DNA of 64,000 bases from AC-32 sp963755635 (GTDB lineage Bacteria; Actinomycetota; Thermoleophilia; Gaiellales; Gaiellaceae): NCBI GenBank assembly GCA_963755635.1, contig CAVWKS010000008.1, positions 148,945 through 212,944 of the forward strand, given 5' to 3'. The position numbers and the translations under genes were made by a program. Shown piece by piece: positions 18,804 to 27,397 of this stretch. Under the pieces are notes generated by a model. It did no database searches, was not told where the DNA came from, and saw nothing but the letters and a program-made list of their open reading frames with translations. The first letter of the stretch is position 1, and the number at the start of each line of letters is the position of its first letter.

Positions 18804-19483
18804 CGCACTGCCGCGACGAGCCGCTCGTACGCCTGCACGGGGTCGCCCCCGCCGAACACGGCCGTCGCCGCGACGAACAGGCGCGCGCCCGCGGCATGCA
18901 GCTCGCCGATGTTCCCCTCGCCGACGCCGCCGTCGACCTGGATCGGAATCTCGTCGGGAAGCAGCCCGCGCAAGCGCCGGATGCGCTCGACCGACTCCGG
19001 GATGAACGCCTGGCCCGAGTAGCCCGGGTGGACGCTCATGCAGAGGACGAGGTCGACGCCGGCCTCGACCGCGGCGGCGGCGACCGGCTCGACCTCCGTG
19101 TCCGGGTTGAAGACGAGCCCGGCCTGGAGACCGTGCTCTCGCGCGAGCGCGACCACCTCGGGCAGGTTCGGGCAGACCTCGAAATGGACGGTGACGCTGT
19201 CCGCGCCCGCCTCGGCGAACTGCTGAACGTGCTTCGCAGGCTCGGCGACCATCAGGTGGCAGTCGAGCACGCCGCCGGCCTCGTGCACGCGCGGCGCGAT
19301 CCACTCGAGCACGATCGGCCCCATCGTGATCGGCGGGATGAAATGGCCGTCGCCGACGTCCCAGTGGAAGATGCGGCAACCCGCGCCGAGCAGCGCCTCG
19401 ACCTGCTCGCCGAGGCGCGAGAAGTCGGCCGCGTAGAGCGACGGCTCGACCTCGGCGCCGCGGATCCAGTCGCCCCAGCTCAC
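18800..19483 (-). CDS. rpe: Ribulose-phosphate 3-epimerase
   Basis: Interconverts ribulose 5-phosphate and xylulose 5-phosphate; ribulose 5-phosphate is the substrate of the neighbouring RibBA, which may explain the linkage. TIM-barrel motifs: EPSLYAADFSRL, HWDVGDGHFIPPITMGP (catalytic Asp and His), DCHLMV, MSVHPGYSGQ and QVDGGVGEGN. The GTG start at 19483 overlaps the rsmB stop; 227 residues. Confidence 0.96.
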   Translation of the reverse strand: MSWGDWIRGAEVEPSLYAADFSRLGEQVEALLGAGCRIFHWDVGDGHFIPPITMGPIVLEWIAPRVHEAGGVLDCHLMVAEPAKHVQQFAEAGADSVTVHFEVCPNLPEVVALAREHGLQAGLVFNPDTEVEPVAAAAVEAGVDLVLCMSVHPGYSGQAFIPESVERIRRLRGLLPDEIPIQVDGGVGEGNIGELHAAGARLFVAATAVFGGGDPVQAYERLVAAVR

Positions 19484-20721
19484 GGTCCGGATCGTCGCAG
19501 ACGCGCGATGAAGAAGCCCGACGTGCGGTCGCGGTGCGGCAGCGTGAGCAGGAACTCCGGCCGGCGCGGGTGCGCGAACTGCGGCCACTCCTCGCCGAGC
19601 GGCTCGACCTCGAGCCCGGCCTGGTCGACCACGTTCTCGTTCTCCTCGGCGCTGATCGTGCAGACGGAGTAGAGGATCGTTCCGCCTGGGCGGACGCGCT
19701 CGGCAGCGACGGCGAGCAGCGCGCGCTGCAGCTCCGGCAGCGGCTTCCCGCGCCAGCGCAGGTCGGGCCGCGAGGCGAGCACGCCGAGGCCCGAGCACGG
19801 CGCATCGACCAGCACGCGGTCGTAGTCGCCGAGGTCGGCGGGGAGCTCGAGCGCGTCGGCGTTCAGCACGTGGACATTGCTCGCCCCGAGCCGGCGGCAG
19901 GTCTCCTCCAGCTCGCGCGCGCGGCCGGGGTGCTTCTCGATCGCCGTCACCTCGCCCGCGAGCTGCGTCGCCTTGCCGCCGGGCGCCGCGCAGAGGTCGA
20001 GGGTTCGCTCCCCGTCGCGTGCGCCCACGCACAAGCCCGCAAGCTGAGAGCCGCGGCTCTGCGGCCAGATCAGCCCCTCGCGCAGCGCCCGCTCGTCGAC
20101 GCGTTCGACGTGCAGCGCGCCCGGGATCTCGGCGTCCGGAGTGCCCGCGACCTCCCCAGGCTTCCGCTCGTTCCGCCGGACGACGGTCTCGAGCGGCTCG
20201 TTCTGCGCCCGCATCAGCGCGAGCGCCTCGTCAGGCCCGAGCTCGCGCCACCAGAGCTCCGCGACCCAGTCGGGGTACGAGTGCCGGAGCGCCGCCTCGC
20301 GCGGCGTCGCCTCCGGCAGCGAGTCCAGCAGCTCCCGCAGCCCGAGCGCGAGCCGCCGCATCACCGCATTCGTGAACGAGACCGCGCGCTCCAGCCCAGC
20401 CGCGCGCACGAGCTCGACCGACTCGTTCACGGCCGCGTGCACGGCAACGTCGGAGAAGCCGAGCTGGTAGGCGCCGAGCCGAAGCGCCGCGCGAACCGGC
20501 GCGTCGAGCTTCGCGACCGGCCGCCGCCCGAGAGCCTCGATCCCGTGGTCGAGCGTGCGGGCCCGCTGGATCGTCCCGTACGCGAGCCGCTGCGCGAGCG
20601 CGCGGTCGCGCTCGTCGAGCCCACGCGCGGCCGACGGGAACGCGCGGTCGGCGTAGGCGTCGTCCTCGAACACGCGCAGCAACGTCTCGAACGCGGCGCG
20701 CCGCGCGGGCGAGACACTCAC
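19480..20721 (-). CDS. rsmB: 16S rRNA (cytosine967-C5)-methyltransferase
   Basis: An N-terminal NusB-like RNA-binding domain (about residues 5-130) is followed by a NOL1/NOP2/Sun methyltransferase domain. It has SAM motif DLCAAPGGKATQLA, VDAPCSGLG with the TC-type catalytic Cys, and the second nucleophile region YSVCTISAEENENVV. 413 residues, normal. It overlaps fmt by 4 bp; def-fmt-rsmB is a common translation cluster. Confidence 0.96.
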   Translation of the reverse strand: MSVSPARRAAFETLLRVFEDDAYADRAFPSAARGLDERDRALAQRLAYGTIQRARTLDHGIEALGRRPVAKLDAPVRAALRLGAYQLGFSDVAVHAAVNESVELVRAAGLERAVSFTNAVMRRLALGLRELLDSLPEATPREAALRHSYPDWVAELWWRELGPDEALALMRAQNEPLETVVRRNERKPGEVAGTPDAEIPGALHVERVDERALREGLIWPQSRGSQLAGLCVGARDGERTLDLCAAPGGKATQLAGEVTAIEKHPGRARELEETCRRLGASNVHVLNADALELPADLGDYDRVLVDAPCSGLGVLASRPDLRWRGKPLPELQRALLAVAAERVRPGGTILYSVCTISAEENENVVDQAGLEVEPLGEEWPQFAHPRRPEFLLTLPHRDRTSGFFIARLRRSGP

Positions 20722-21506
20722 CGCAGTCCGCGCAGGAACTCGTCGTACGTCATCCGGCGCCGCCCTTCCGGCTGCACCTCGACCGGCACGAGCTTGCCGT
20801 CCTCGACACGCGCGCGCCAGATCGTCACCGGCCGCCCCTCCAGCTCCCCGCGCGCCCCGATGTGCGGCGAGAGGGCGCGCACCTGGTTCAGCAGCTCCTC
20901 GGGCGGCCGGCTCCAGTCCAGCACCCGGTCGTCGGGGCCGATCTTCTCAGCGTAGGTGACGCCCTCGGTGGGCTGCGGGGTGAACTTCGGCTCGGGCAGC
21001 ACCTCCTCGAGCAGCTCGACGCCGAGCTCGGCCGTCCGCGCCGCGATCGACGCGTAGTCGTCTTCCTCGCCGACCGCGAACGCGCTCTGCGCCGCGATCG
21101 GCCCCGCGTCGAGCTCGGGCACGAGCTTGATGATCGTCGTGCCGGTCTCCTTGTCGCCGGCCATCAGCGCCCGCTCGATCGGCGCAGCGCCGCGCCAGCG
21201 CGGAAGCAGCGACGGGTGGACGTTGAGCCAGAGGGCGCGGTCGAGCACCGGCTCGGGGATGAGCGCTCCGTAGGCGGCGAGCACGACGGTCGCCTCCTCG
21301 GGATCGAAGTCCTCGAGCCGCTCGGGCTGGCGCACCTCGATCCCCAGCCGCTCTGCCGTCTCCTTCGCGGGCGGCGGCCCCACGCGCCGGCCTCGCCCAC
21401 GCGGCCGGTCGGGGCGGGTCAGCACGTACGCGATGTCGTGGCGCGCCGCCAGCCGTTCGAGCACGTCGGCGCCGAACGGCGCCGTCGCGGCGACCGCGAG
21501 CCGCAC
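20718..21506 (-). CDS. fmt: Methionyl-tRNA formyltransferase
   Basis: Formylates initiator Met-tRNA. The GTG at 21506 gives VRLAVAATAPFGADVLERLAARH and overlaps a TAG (TAGTG) that is the probable natural end of def. The catalytic region LNVHPSLLPRWRGAAPIERALMAGD and the folate-binding core are intact. The product has about 262 residues; the C-terminal tRNA-binding domain is shorter than in enteric Fmt (315 residues). Followed by rsmB. Confidence 0.94.
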   Translation of the reverse strand: MRLAVAATAPFGADVLERLAARHDIAYVLTRPDRPRGRGRRVGPPPAKETAERLGIEVRQPERLEDFDPEEATVVLAAYGALIPEPVLDRALWLNVHPSLLPRWRGAAPIERALMAGDKETGTTIIKLVPELDAGPIAAQSAFAVGEEDDYASIAARTAELGVELLEEVLPEPKFTPQPTEGVTYAEKIGPDDRVLDWSRPPEELLNQVRALSPHIGARGELEGRPVTIWRARVEDGKLVPVEVQPEGRRRMTYDEFLRGLR

Positions 21507-22074
21507 TAGCGAATCGAGCACGGGCTGCGGCCGCAGCGATCGCGAGCGCCTCGCGCCGGGCTTCCGGAGTCGTCCGGTCGAGGATCAGGATCCCGTCGAG
21601 GTGGTCCAGCTCGTGCTGGGTGACCCGCGCAGACAGTCCTTCGAGCTCGAGCCGTACATCCTCGCCCGTCGGGCTCTTCGCCTCGACAGTGACGCGCTCG
21701 TGCCGCTCGACCGGGATCACGACGCCCTGGAGCGAGAGGCAGCCCTCGTCGTCAACGGCCCGCTCGTCGGAGGTCTCGGTGAACACCGGGTTCACGAGCG
21801 CGAGCGGCTCGGTCTCGGGGTCCGGCTGGAAGATGAAGACGCGCTGCAGGACTCCGATCTGCGTCGCGGCGAGCCCGAGCCCGTTCGCGTCGCGCAGAAG
21901 GTGCTTCATCCGCTCGACCAGCTGAGCGAGCCCGCTGTCGAACTCCGAGACCTCGTTCGCCCGCATCCGCAGCGCCGGGTCCGGGTACTGCCGCACCTGC
22001 GCCAGCGCGACGCGACGCCTGGCCTCGGCCTCGGCGTCGAGCGTCTCCTCCCGGATCTGGCCCGCTTCGCTCAC
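21506..22074 (-). CDS. def: Peptide deformylase, probable 3' frameshift
   Basis: Removes the N-formyl group from nascent chains. All three metal motifs are present: GLAATQIG, EGCLS and HELDH. The N-terminus has an Ala/Glu-rich lead of about 25 residues. After TTPEARREALAIAAA the frame as written runs on into fmt (to 20947) and encodes unrelated residues. A TAG overlapping the fmt GTG lies in another frame, so one base is probably missing in the Ala-rich end (about 21,510-21,560). The span given ends at that TAG. Confidence 0.9.
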
Positions 22075-22089
22075 TGCGCCAATCTTAGG

Positions 22090-24006
22090 TCAGAGCTGCT
22101 GGGGGTCGACGTCGACGACAGCGGTCACACCGGCTCGGCGCATCGCGGGCGCCGCGGCAGCCAGGAGCTGCGCCGCGCGCGAGGCCACGCGCCGGGGCTC
22201 GTCCGTCTTCGCGACGAGCTGCGCGCGGTGCTTGCCGCGCAGCCGGAAGAGCGGCGCGGGCCCGAGCAGGTCGCCGCCCGCGCCGTCGAGGCCCGCGCGC
22301 AGCTCCTCGAGCAGCCTGCGCGCGTCGCCCTCGTCCGGTGCCGTGACGAGGACGCGCACGAGGTGCCGGAACGGCGGATAGCCGAGCTCGCGGCGCCGCT
22401 CGAGCTCGTCGGCGAGGAACCGTGGGACGTCGTGCCGCGCGGCGAGCACCAGCGGGCGCGCGTCGGGCTGGAAGGTCTGCACCAGCACGCGTCCCGGCGC
22501 GTCGCGGCCGCTGCGGCCCGCGAGCTGCGTGACGAGCTGGAACGTCCGCTCCTCCGCCCGCAGGTCGGGCAGCCCGAGGCCGGTGTCCGCGTCCACGACC
22601 GCCGCGAGCTCGACGCCGGCGAAGTGGTGACCCTTCGCGACCATCTGCGTCCCGAGCAGGACGGCCCGGTCGGTGTCGCGGAAGCGGCGCAAGGCGTCGG
22701 CGAGCTGCTCCGGCCGCGCGGCGGTGTCCGCGTCGAGCCGGATCAGCTCGAGCTCCGGCACGCGCGTGGCCAGCTCGCGCTCGAGCCGCTGCGTGCCCGC
22801 GCCGATCCGCGCCAGCTCGACCGAGCGGCATTCGGGGCACTCCTCCGGGACCGGCTGCGAGTAGCCGCAGTGGTGGCAGCGCAGCGCGCGGTCGCGGTGG
22901 AGCACGAGCGCGACGTCGCAGTCGCGGCAGCGGAAGGTCGCACCGCACGCTCGGCAATGGAGCGCCGGCGCGACGCCGCGGCGGTTGAGGAGCAGGATCG
23001 CCTTGCCGCCGCGCTCCGCGATCCTGCCGAGCTCCTTCAGCAGCGGCGCCGAGAGCGGATACCCGGCCTCGCGGCGCAGGTCGACGATCTTGACCGGCGG
23101 CAGCTTGCCTCCGATCCGCTCGCCGAGCTCGAGCCGCTCGAGCGCCGCCCAGCTCTCGGGCCGAGGCGTCGCGCTCCCGTAGACGACCGTTGCCCCCTCG
23201 AGCGCCGCCCGCTTCGCCGCCACGGTACGCGCGTCATAGCGCGGGTCCGATTCCTGCTTGTAGGACGGATCGTGCTCCTCGTCGACGCAGATCAGGCCGA
23301 CGCCGTGCATCGGCGCGAAGATCGCCGAGCGCGCGCCGACCACGACCCGCGCGGCTCCACTCGCGATCCGCTCGCGCTCGTCGCGCCGCTCGGCGTCCGT
23401 CAGCCCGGAATGCAGCAGCGCGACCGAGTCGCCGAAGCGCGCGCGGAAGCGGCCGACGGTCTGCGGCGTGAGCGCGATCTCCGGCACGAGCACGATCGTC
23501 CCGAGGCCGCGTTCGAGCGCCGCGGCCGCGGCCTGCAGGTAGACCTCGGTCTTGCCGCTGCCGGTCGGGCCGTAGAGCAGGAAGCGCCCGCCTTCCGCGA
23601 TCCGCGCCAGCGCCGCCTGCTGGTCGTCGCTCAGCCGCGCGGGCTCGGCTTCTCCCTCCAGCGACTGCCCCACCGCCGGCGAGGCCTGTTCCTTCCGCCG
23701 CTGCCGGCGCACCGGCGCGACCAGCTCGAGCGCCCGGGCCGGCGTCGAGCCGTAGTAGTCGGCGAGCCAGAGGGCCAGGTCGACGAGCGTCGGCGGCAGC
23801 TCGTAGAGGACGCGCTCGACCGGCAGCGTCTTGATCCCGACCGGCGCCGCGTCCACGACCGCGACCACGACGCCCCGCGCGCGAGAGCGGCCGAACGGCA
23901 CCGAGACGACGGCGCCCTTCCCCGCGCCTTCCGGCAGCTCGTACGTGAACTCGCGCCCGCTGAGGGCACGCGCCGTCACGAGCGGCACCACCGTCCCGTA
24001 GCTCAC
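22090..24006 (-). CDS. priA: Primosomal protein N' (PriA)
   Basis: Replication-restart factor. N-terminal DNA-binding domain (about 1-110), helicase core with Walker A GPTGSGKTE and DEEH, and a zinc domain with Cys pairs at CRAC, CRDC, CHHC and CPEC between the helicase halves. Motifs V/VI follow (GTQMVAKGHHF and QLAGRSGR). It has 638 residues, slightly short of E. coli PriA (732). All catalytic residues are present, unlike in mycobacterial PriA, which lacks helicase motifs. GTG start; 15 bp upstream of def. Confidence 0.95.
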   Translation of the reverse strand: MSYGTVVPLVTARALSGREFTYELPEGAGKGAVVSVPFGRSRARGVVVAVVDAAPVGIKTLPVERVLYELPPTLVDLALWLADYYGSTPARALELVAPVRRQRRKEQASPAVGQSLEGEAEPARLSDDQQAALARIAEGGRFLLYGPTGSGKTEVYLQAAAAALERGLGTIVLVPEIALTPQTVGRFRARFGDSVALLHSGLTDAERRDERERIASGAARVVVGARSAIFAPMHGVGLICVDEEHDPSYKQESDPRYDARTVAAKRAALEGATVVYGSATPRPESWAALERLELGERIGGKLPPVKIVDLRREAGYPLSAPLLKELGRIAERGGKAILLLNRRGVAPALHCRACGATFRCRDCDVALVLHRDRALRCHHCGYSQPVPEECPECRSVELARIGAGTQRLERELATRVPELELIRLDADTAARPEQLADALRRFRDTDRAVLLGTQMVAKGHHFAGVELAAVVDADTGLGLPDLRAEERTFQLVTQLAGRSGRDAPGRVLVQTFQPDARPLVLAARHDVPRFLADELERRRELGYPPFRHLVRVLVTAPDEGDARRLLEELRAGLDGAGGDLLGPAPLFRLRGKHRAQLVAKTDEPRRVASRAAQLLAAAAPAMRRAGVTAVVDVDPQQL

Positions 24007-24015
24007 GCGTTGAGG

Positions 24016-24846
24016 CTAGACGCCGGCCGCGACGAGCACGAAGTTCGTGCCGAACCCGAGCGTCAGCCCGAGCAGCAACCCCCACGCCGTGAGCGTCTTC
24101 GTCGAGAAGAGCCGGCAGACGTTCAGCAGCTCCATCACGACGTAGAGGATCGAGCCCGCGGCGAGCGTGAGGAAGACCACTGAGACCGCGGTCGACGTCC
24201 ACGCCTGCCCGACCAGCGTCCCGAAGAAGGTCGGGAAGCCGGCGATCACGCCCATCAGCCCGAGGAAGCGCCAGCTCGGCGGCTCGGCGTCACCGGTCAG
24301 CGGCGCGACGATGCCGAAGCCTTCGGTCGCGTTGTGCAGCCCGAAGCCGATCACCAGCACATAGGCGAGGCTGAGCTTGTTGAGCGCCGCGGCCTGGCCG
24401 ATCGCGAGCCCCTCGGAGAAGTTGTGCAGGCCGATCCCGGTCGCGATGAAGAGCGCGAGCCAGCGCGCCGGCGTCAGCCCGACGAAGTGCGAGCGCTCGA
24501 GCTCGCCGGCGGACGCGGCGCCGGGCCCGAGGAAGCTCCTGCGCCGCCGAGCCTTCATCCACGAGTCGTAGTAGACGAGGCCCATCAGCCCGGCGGCGAA
24601 CCCGCCGAACGCGAGCAGCGCCAGCCACGAGAAACGTCCCCAGTTCGACGCGTGCAGCGCGTCCGTGACGGGCTCGATCGCGTCGGTGAGCACGTCCCAG
24701 AACAGGAAGAGCAGGATCCCGGTCGCCGTCGCGCTCAGGAACGCCTTGAAGCCCTGGCCGACGTCGTGCATCCGTCCCATCGGCAGGCCGATGAAGATCG
24801 TCAGGCCCGCGAGGGCCCCGAGCAGCAGGATGTGGGCGGTCGACAC
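24016..24846 (-). CDS. ZIP family divalent metal transporter
   Basis: Membrane protein of 276 residues with about eight transmembrane segments. The ZIP metal-site motifs are present in TM4 (HNFSEGLAIG) and TM5 (HNATEGFGI), and a His/Asp-poor loop separates the halves. ZIP proteins import Zn, Mn or Fe. It is transcribed divergently from the MntR-like regulator, and the operator palindrome lies 1-19 bp upstream of its GTG start, so its transcript would be leaderless or nearly so and repressed by metal-loaded regulator. Mn is the most likely substrate by context; not shown by sequence. Confidence 0.92.
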   Translation of the reverse strand: MSTAHILLLGALAGLTIFIGLPMGRMHDVGQGFKAFLSATATGILLFLFWDVLTDAIEPVTDALHASNWGRFSWLALLAFGGFAAGLMGLVYYDSWMKARRRRSFLGPGAASAGELERSHFVGLTPARWLALFIATGIGLHNFSEGLAIGQAAALNKLSLAYVLVIGFGLHNATEGFGIVAPLTGDAEPPSWRFLGLMGVIAGFPTFFGTLVGQAWTSTAVSVVFLTLAAGSILYVVMELLNVCRLFSTKTLTAWGLLLGLTLGFGTNFVLVAAGV

Positions 24847-24847
24847 T

Positions 24848-24865
24848 TGTAAGGGTCACCTTACA
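24848..24865. promoter_or_regulatory. DtxR/MntR-type operator palindrome
   Basis: TGTAAGG-GTCA-CCTTACA is a perfect 7-bp inverted repeat with a 4-bp spacer in the 43-bp gap between the ZIP gene and the divergent DtxR-family regulator. Arm length and position over the ZIP start fit a repressor site controlling the transporter, and possibly autoregulation. Confidence 0.75.
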
Positions 24866-24889
24866 TACGGCCTGCGTAGACTCGTCGGC

Positions 24890-25573
24890 ATGGCCCAAGG
24901 CCACTCCGTGGACGAGTACCTGGAGACGATCTACTTCCTCGCGTTCCCGATCGGGGAGTACCACCCGCAGGTCTCCGGGGCGCCCACGCTCGCTGCACGC
25001 GTCGCCGAGATGCTGGGAGTTTCCCGCGCCTCTGCCGGCGAGATGCTGAAGCGGCTCGAGGCCGAAGGGCTCGTCGAGCGCGGCGAGCGCAAAGAGGCGA
25101 TCCTGACCCCGGCCGGCCGGGCGCGCGCCGAGCAGGTCGTCCGCAAGCACCGCATCGTCGAGCGGCTCCTGACCGACTTCATGGGCTACACGCCGGCCGA
25201 GGCGCACGTCCACGCCGACGAGATCGGCGAGAGCTTCAGCGACGACATGATCGAGCGGATCAGCGAGAGGCTCGGCCACCCGGACCGCTGCCCCCACGGC
25301 TGGCCGGTCGACACCGATTTCGAGCAGGCCGAGAACCGAGAGCTTGCGGCGCTGGCCGACCTCGAGCCGGGCACGCGCGCCGAGATCGTCCGGCTCGCCG
25401 AGCACGACGGCGAGCTCCTGCACTGGTTCTACGACCAGGGCTTCGTCCCGGGCACCGAAGTCGAGGTGCGCGAGACCCAGCCCGCCGCCGAGCAGCTCAC
25501 CGTGCGTCTGAACGGCGACGAGCGCACGATCGCCGAGAAGGCAGCGGCCGGCCTCTTCGTGCGACCGGCGTGA
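24890..25573 (+). CDS. DtxR/MntR-family metal-dependent regulator
   Basis: N-terminal winged helix (about residues 5-75: DEYLETIYFLA, VAEMLGVSRASAGEMLKRLEAEGLV, LTPAGRARAEQVVRKHRIVERLL), a dimerisation domain with metal ligands (HVHADEIGESFSDDMIERI and HPDRCPHGWP) and a C-terminal SH3-like FeoA domain (about 165-227). This matches the IdeR/MntR three-domain type. The ATG at 24890 is 24 bp from the operator. It overlaps the deacetylase gene by 4 bp (GTGA). It probably represses the ZIP transporter when metal is sufficient. Confidence 0.92.
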   Translation: MAQGHSVDEYLETIYFLAFPIGEYHPQVSGAPTLAARVAEMLGVSRASAGEMLKRLEAEGLVERGERKEAILTPAGRARAEQVVRKHRIVERLLTDFMGYTPAEAHVHADEIGESFSDDMIERISERLGHPDRCPHGWPVDTDFEQAENRELAALADLEPGTRAEIVRLAEHDGELLHWFYDQGFVPGTEVEVRETQPAAEQLTVRLNGDERTIAEKAAAGLFVRPA

Positions 25574-26164
25574 AGCTCGCTTTGACCTTCGACGACGGTC
25601 CTTCGGCCTGGACCGGGACGGCGCTCGACCTCTTGCGGGAGCACGACGCCCGCGCGACGTTCTTCCTGATCGGCCAGCGCGTCCGCGAGCGGCCGGACGA
25701 CGTGCGCCGCATTCGTCGCGGAAGGGCACGAGGTCGGCAGCCACACGCTCACGCACCCGCGCCTGACGGAGATCCCGGACGACGAGGTGCGCTCCGAGAT
25801 CCTCGGCGGCGTCGAGGCACTCGAGCAAGTGGTCGGCGAGCGCCCTCGGCTCTTCCGCGCGCCCGGCTTTCACGCCGCGGAGCGCGAGCTGGCGATCGTC
25901 GCGGAGCTCGGGCTCGATGCCGTCTTCGCGGACATTGACCCCGAAGACTGGCGCGCAGAAAAGGACTCCCACACGATCTTCCGCCACGTCCTCAACGGAG
26001 CCCGCGAAGGCGCGATCGTCGACCTCCACGACGGCTACCCGCCGCCGCCGACGACCGCCCGCGACGACTGCACGCCGACCGTCGAGGCGCTCGACCACCT
26101 CCTGCCGTGCCTCCGCGCGGAGGGCTACGAGCTGGTGACTGTCTCGGCGCTCGCGGCCGACTGA
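25570..26164 (+). CDS. Polysaccharide deacetylase (NodB domain), frameshifted
   Basis: Metal-dependent carbohydrate esterase family 4. Motif 1 ALTFDDGPS starts the protein. After about 48 codons one base is missing near 25,715, and the NodB domain continues in another frame with motif 2 EVGSHTLTHPRL, motif 3 RLFRAPGFH, DPEDWRAE and the C-terminal IVDLHDGYPP. Together they form a complete domain of about 198 residues. No signal peptide is seen, unlike secreted peptidoglycan deacetylases. It overlaps the regulator at its 5' end and converges on metK with a 40-bp 3' overlap. Confidence 0.85.
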
Positions 26165-27384
26165 CCGGCGGCTGCGCGGAGCGCGTCGGCCTTGTCGGTG
26201 CGCTCCCACGTGAAGTCGTGGTCGTCGCGGCCGAAGTGGCCGTACGCGGCGGTCTTGGCGTAGATCGGGCGCTGCAGGTCGAGATCGCGCAGGATCGCCG
26301 CGGGGCGCAGGTCGAAGTGCTCGCGGATCAGCTCCTGGATCAGCGCAACCGGCTTCGTCTCCGTGCCGAAGGTGCGAACCGCGATCGAGACCGGATGCGC
26401 GACGCCGATCGCGTAGGCGACATTCACCTCGCACCGCTCGGCCAGCCCGGCCGCGACCACGTTCTTCGCGACGTAGCGAGCCGCGTAGGCCGCCGAGCGG
26501 TCGACCTTCGTCGGGTCCTTGCCGGAGAACGCGCCGCCGCCGTGCCGCGCCGCGCCGCCGTAGGTGTCGACGATGATCTTGCGCCCGGTCAGGCCGGTGT
26601 CGCCCATCGGCCCGCCGATCACGAACTTGCCGGTCGGGTTGACGTAGACGAAGTCGCGCTCGCCGAAGCGCTTCTCGTCGTAGAGATCGTGCGGCAGGAT
26701 CGGATGCAGGACGCGCTCGATCAGGTCGGGCTTGATCAGTGACTCGGCATCGCAGCCGTCGGCATGCTGGGTCGACACGAGGATCCGCTCGATCTCGACG
26801 GGCATCTGCCGGCCGGCCTCGTCGGTCTCGTAGCGGACGGTCACCTGCGCCTTGCCGTCGGGCCGCAGGTAGGGCAGCTCGCCCACCTTGCGCACCTCGG
26901 CGAGCCGCTTGCAGATCTTGTGCGCGAGCATGATCGGCAGCGGCATCAGCTCGGCCGTCTCGTTGCTCGCGTAGCCGAACATCATCCCCTGGTCGCCCGC
27001 GCCGACCAGGTCGAGCGGGTCGTCGTCCGACGGATCGTGCTGGCGCTCGAACGACTCGTCGACGCCCTGCGCAATGTCCGGCGACTGCTCGTCGATCGCG
27101 ACCACGACGCCGCAGGTGTGCGCGTCGAAGCCCCACTCCGAATGCGTGTAGCCGATCTCCGCGATCTTCTTGCGCACGAGCGCCGGGATGTCGACGTAGG
27201 TCTCGGTCGTGATCTCGCCGGCGACGACCACGAGGCCGGTCGTGATCAGCGTCTCGCAGGCAACCCGGCCGGTCGGGTCGTCGGCGAGCACCGCATCGAG
27301 CACGGCGTCGGAGATCTGGTCGGCGACCTTGTCGGGATGCCCTTCGGTGACCGACTCGGACGTGAAGAGGAACTCGCGTGCCAC
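26125..27384 (-). CDS. metK: S-adenosylmethionine synthetase
   Basis: Makes SAM from Met and ATP, feeding the methyltransferases in this window. Signature motifs GAGDQGMMFGYA and GGGAFSGKDPTKVDRS (P-loop-like) are intact, and the N-terminal FTSESVTEGHPDKVADQISDAVLD contains the ATP-binding His. 419 residues, normal. No SAM riboswitch is visible; only 13 bp separate it from the upstream lipoprotein stop. The last dozen residues are low-complexity (Ala/Ser/Thr) in the overlap with the deacetylase gene. Confidence 0.97.
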   Translation of the reverse strand: MAREFLFTSESVTEGHPDKVADQISDAVLDAVLADDPTGRVACETLITTGLVVVAGEITTETYVDIPALVRKKIAEIGYTHSEWGFDAHTCGVVVAIDEQSPDIAQGVDESFERQHDPSDDDPLDLVGAGDQGMMFGYASNETAELMPLPIMLAHKICKRLAEVRKVGELPYLRPDGKAQVTVRYETDEAGRQMPVEIERILVSTQHADGCDAESLIKPDLIERVLHPILPHDLYDEKRFGERDFVYVNPTGKFVIGGPMGDTGLTGRKIIVDTYGGAARHGGGAFSGKDPTKVDRSAAYAARYVAKNVVAAGLAERCEVNVAYAIGVAHPVSIAVRTFGTETKPVALIQELIREHFDLRPAAILRDLDLQRPIYAKTAAYGHFGRDDHDFTWERTDKADALRAAAGQSAASAETVTSS

Positions 27385-27397
27385 AGGGCGGATCAGG

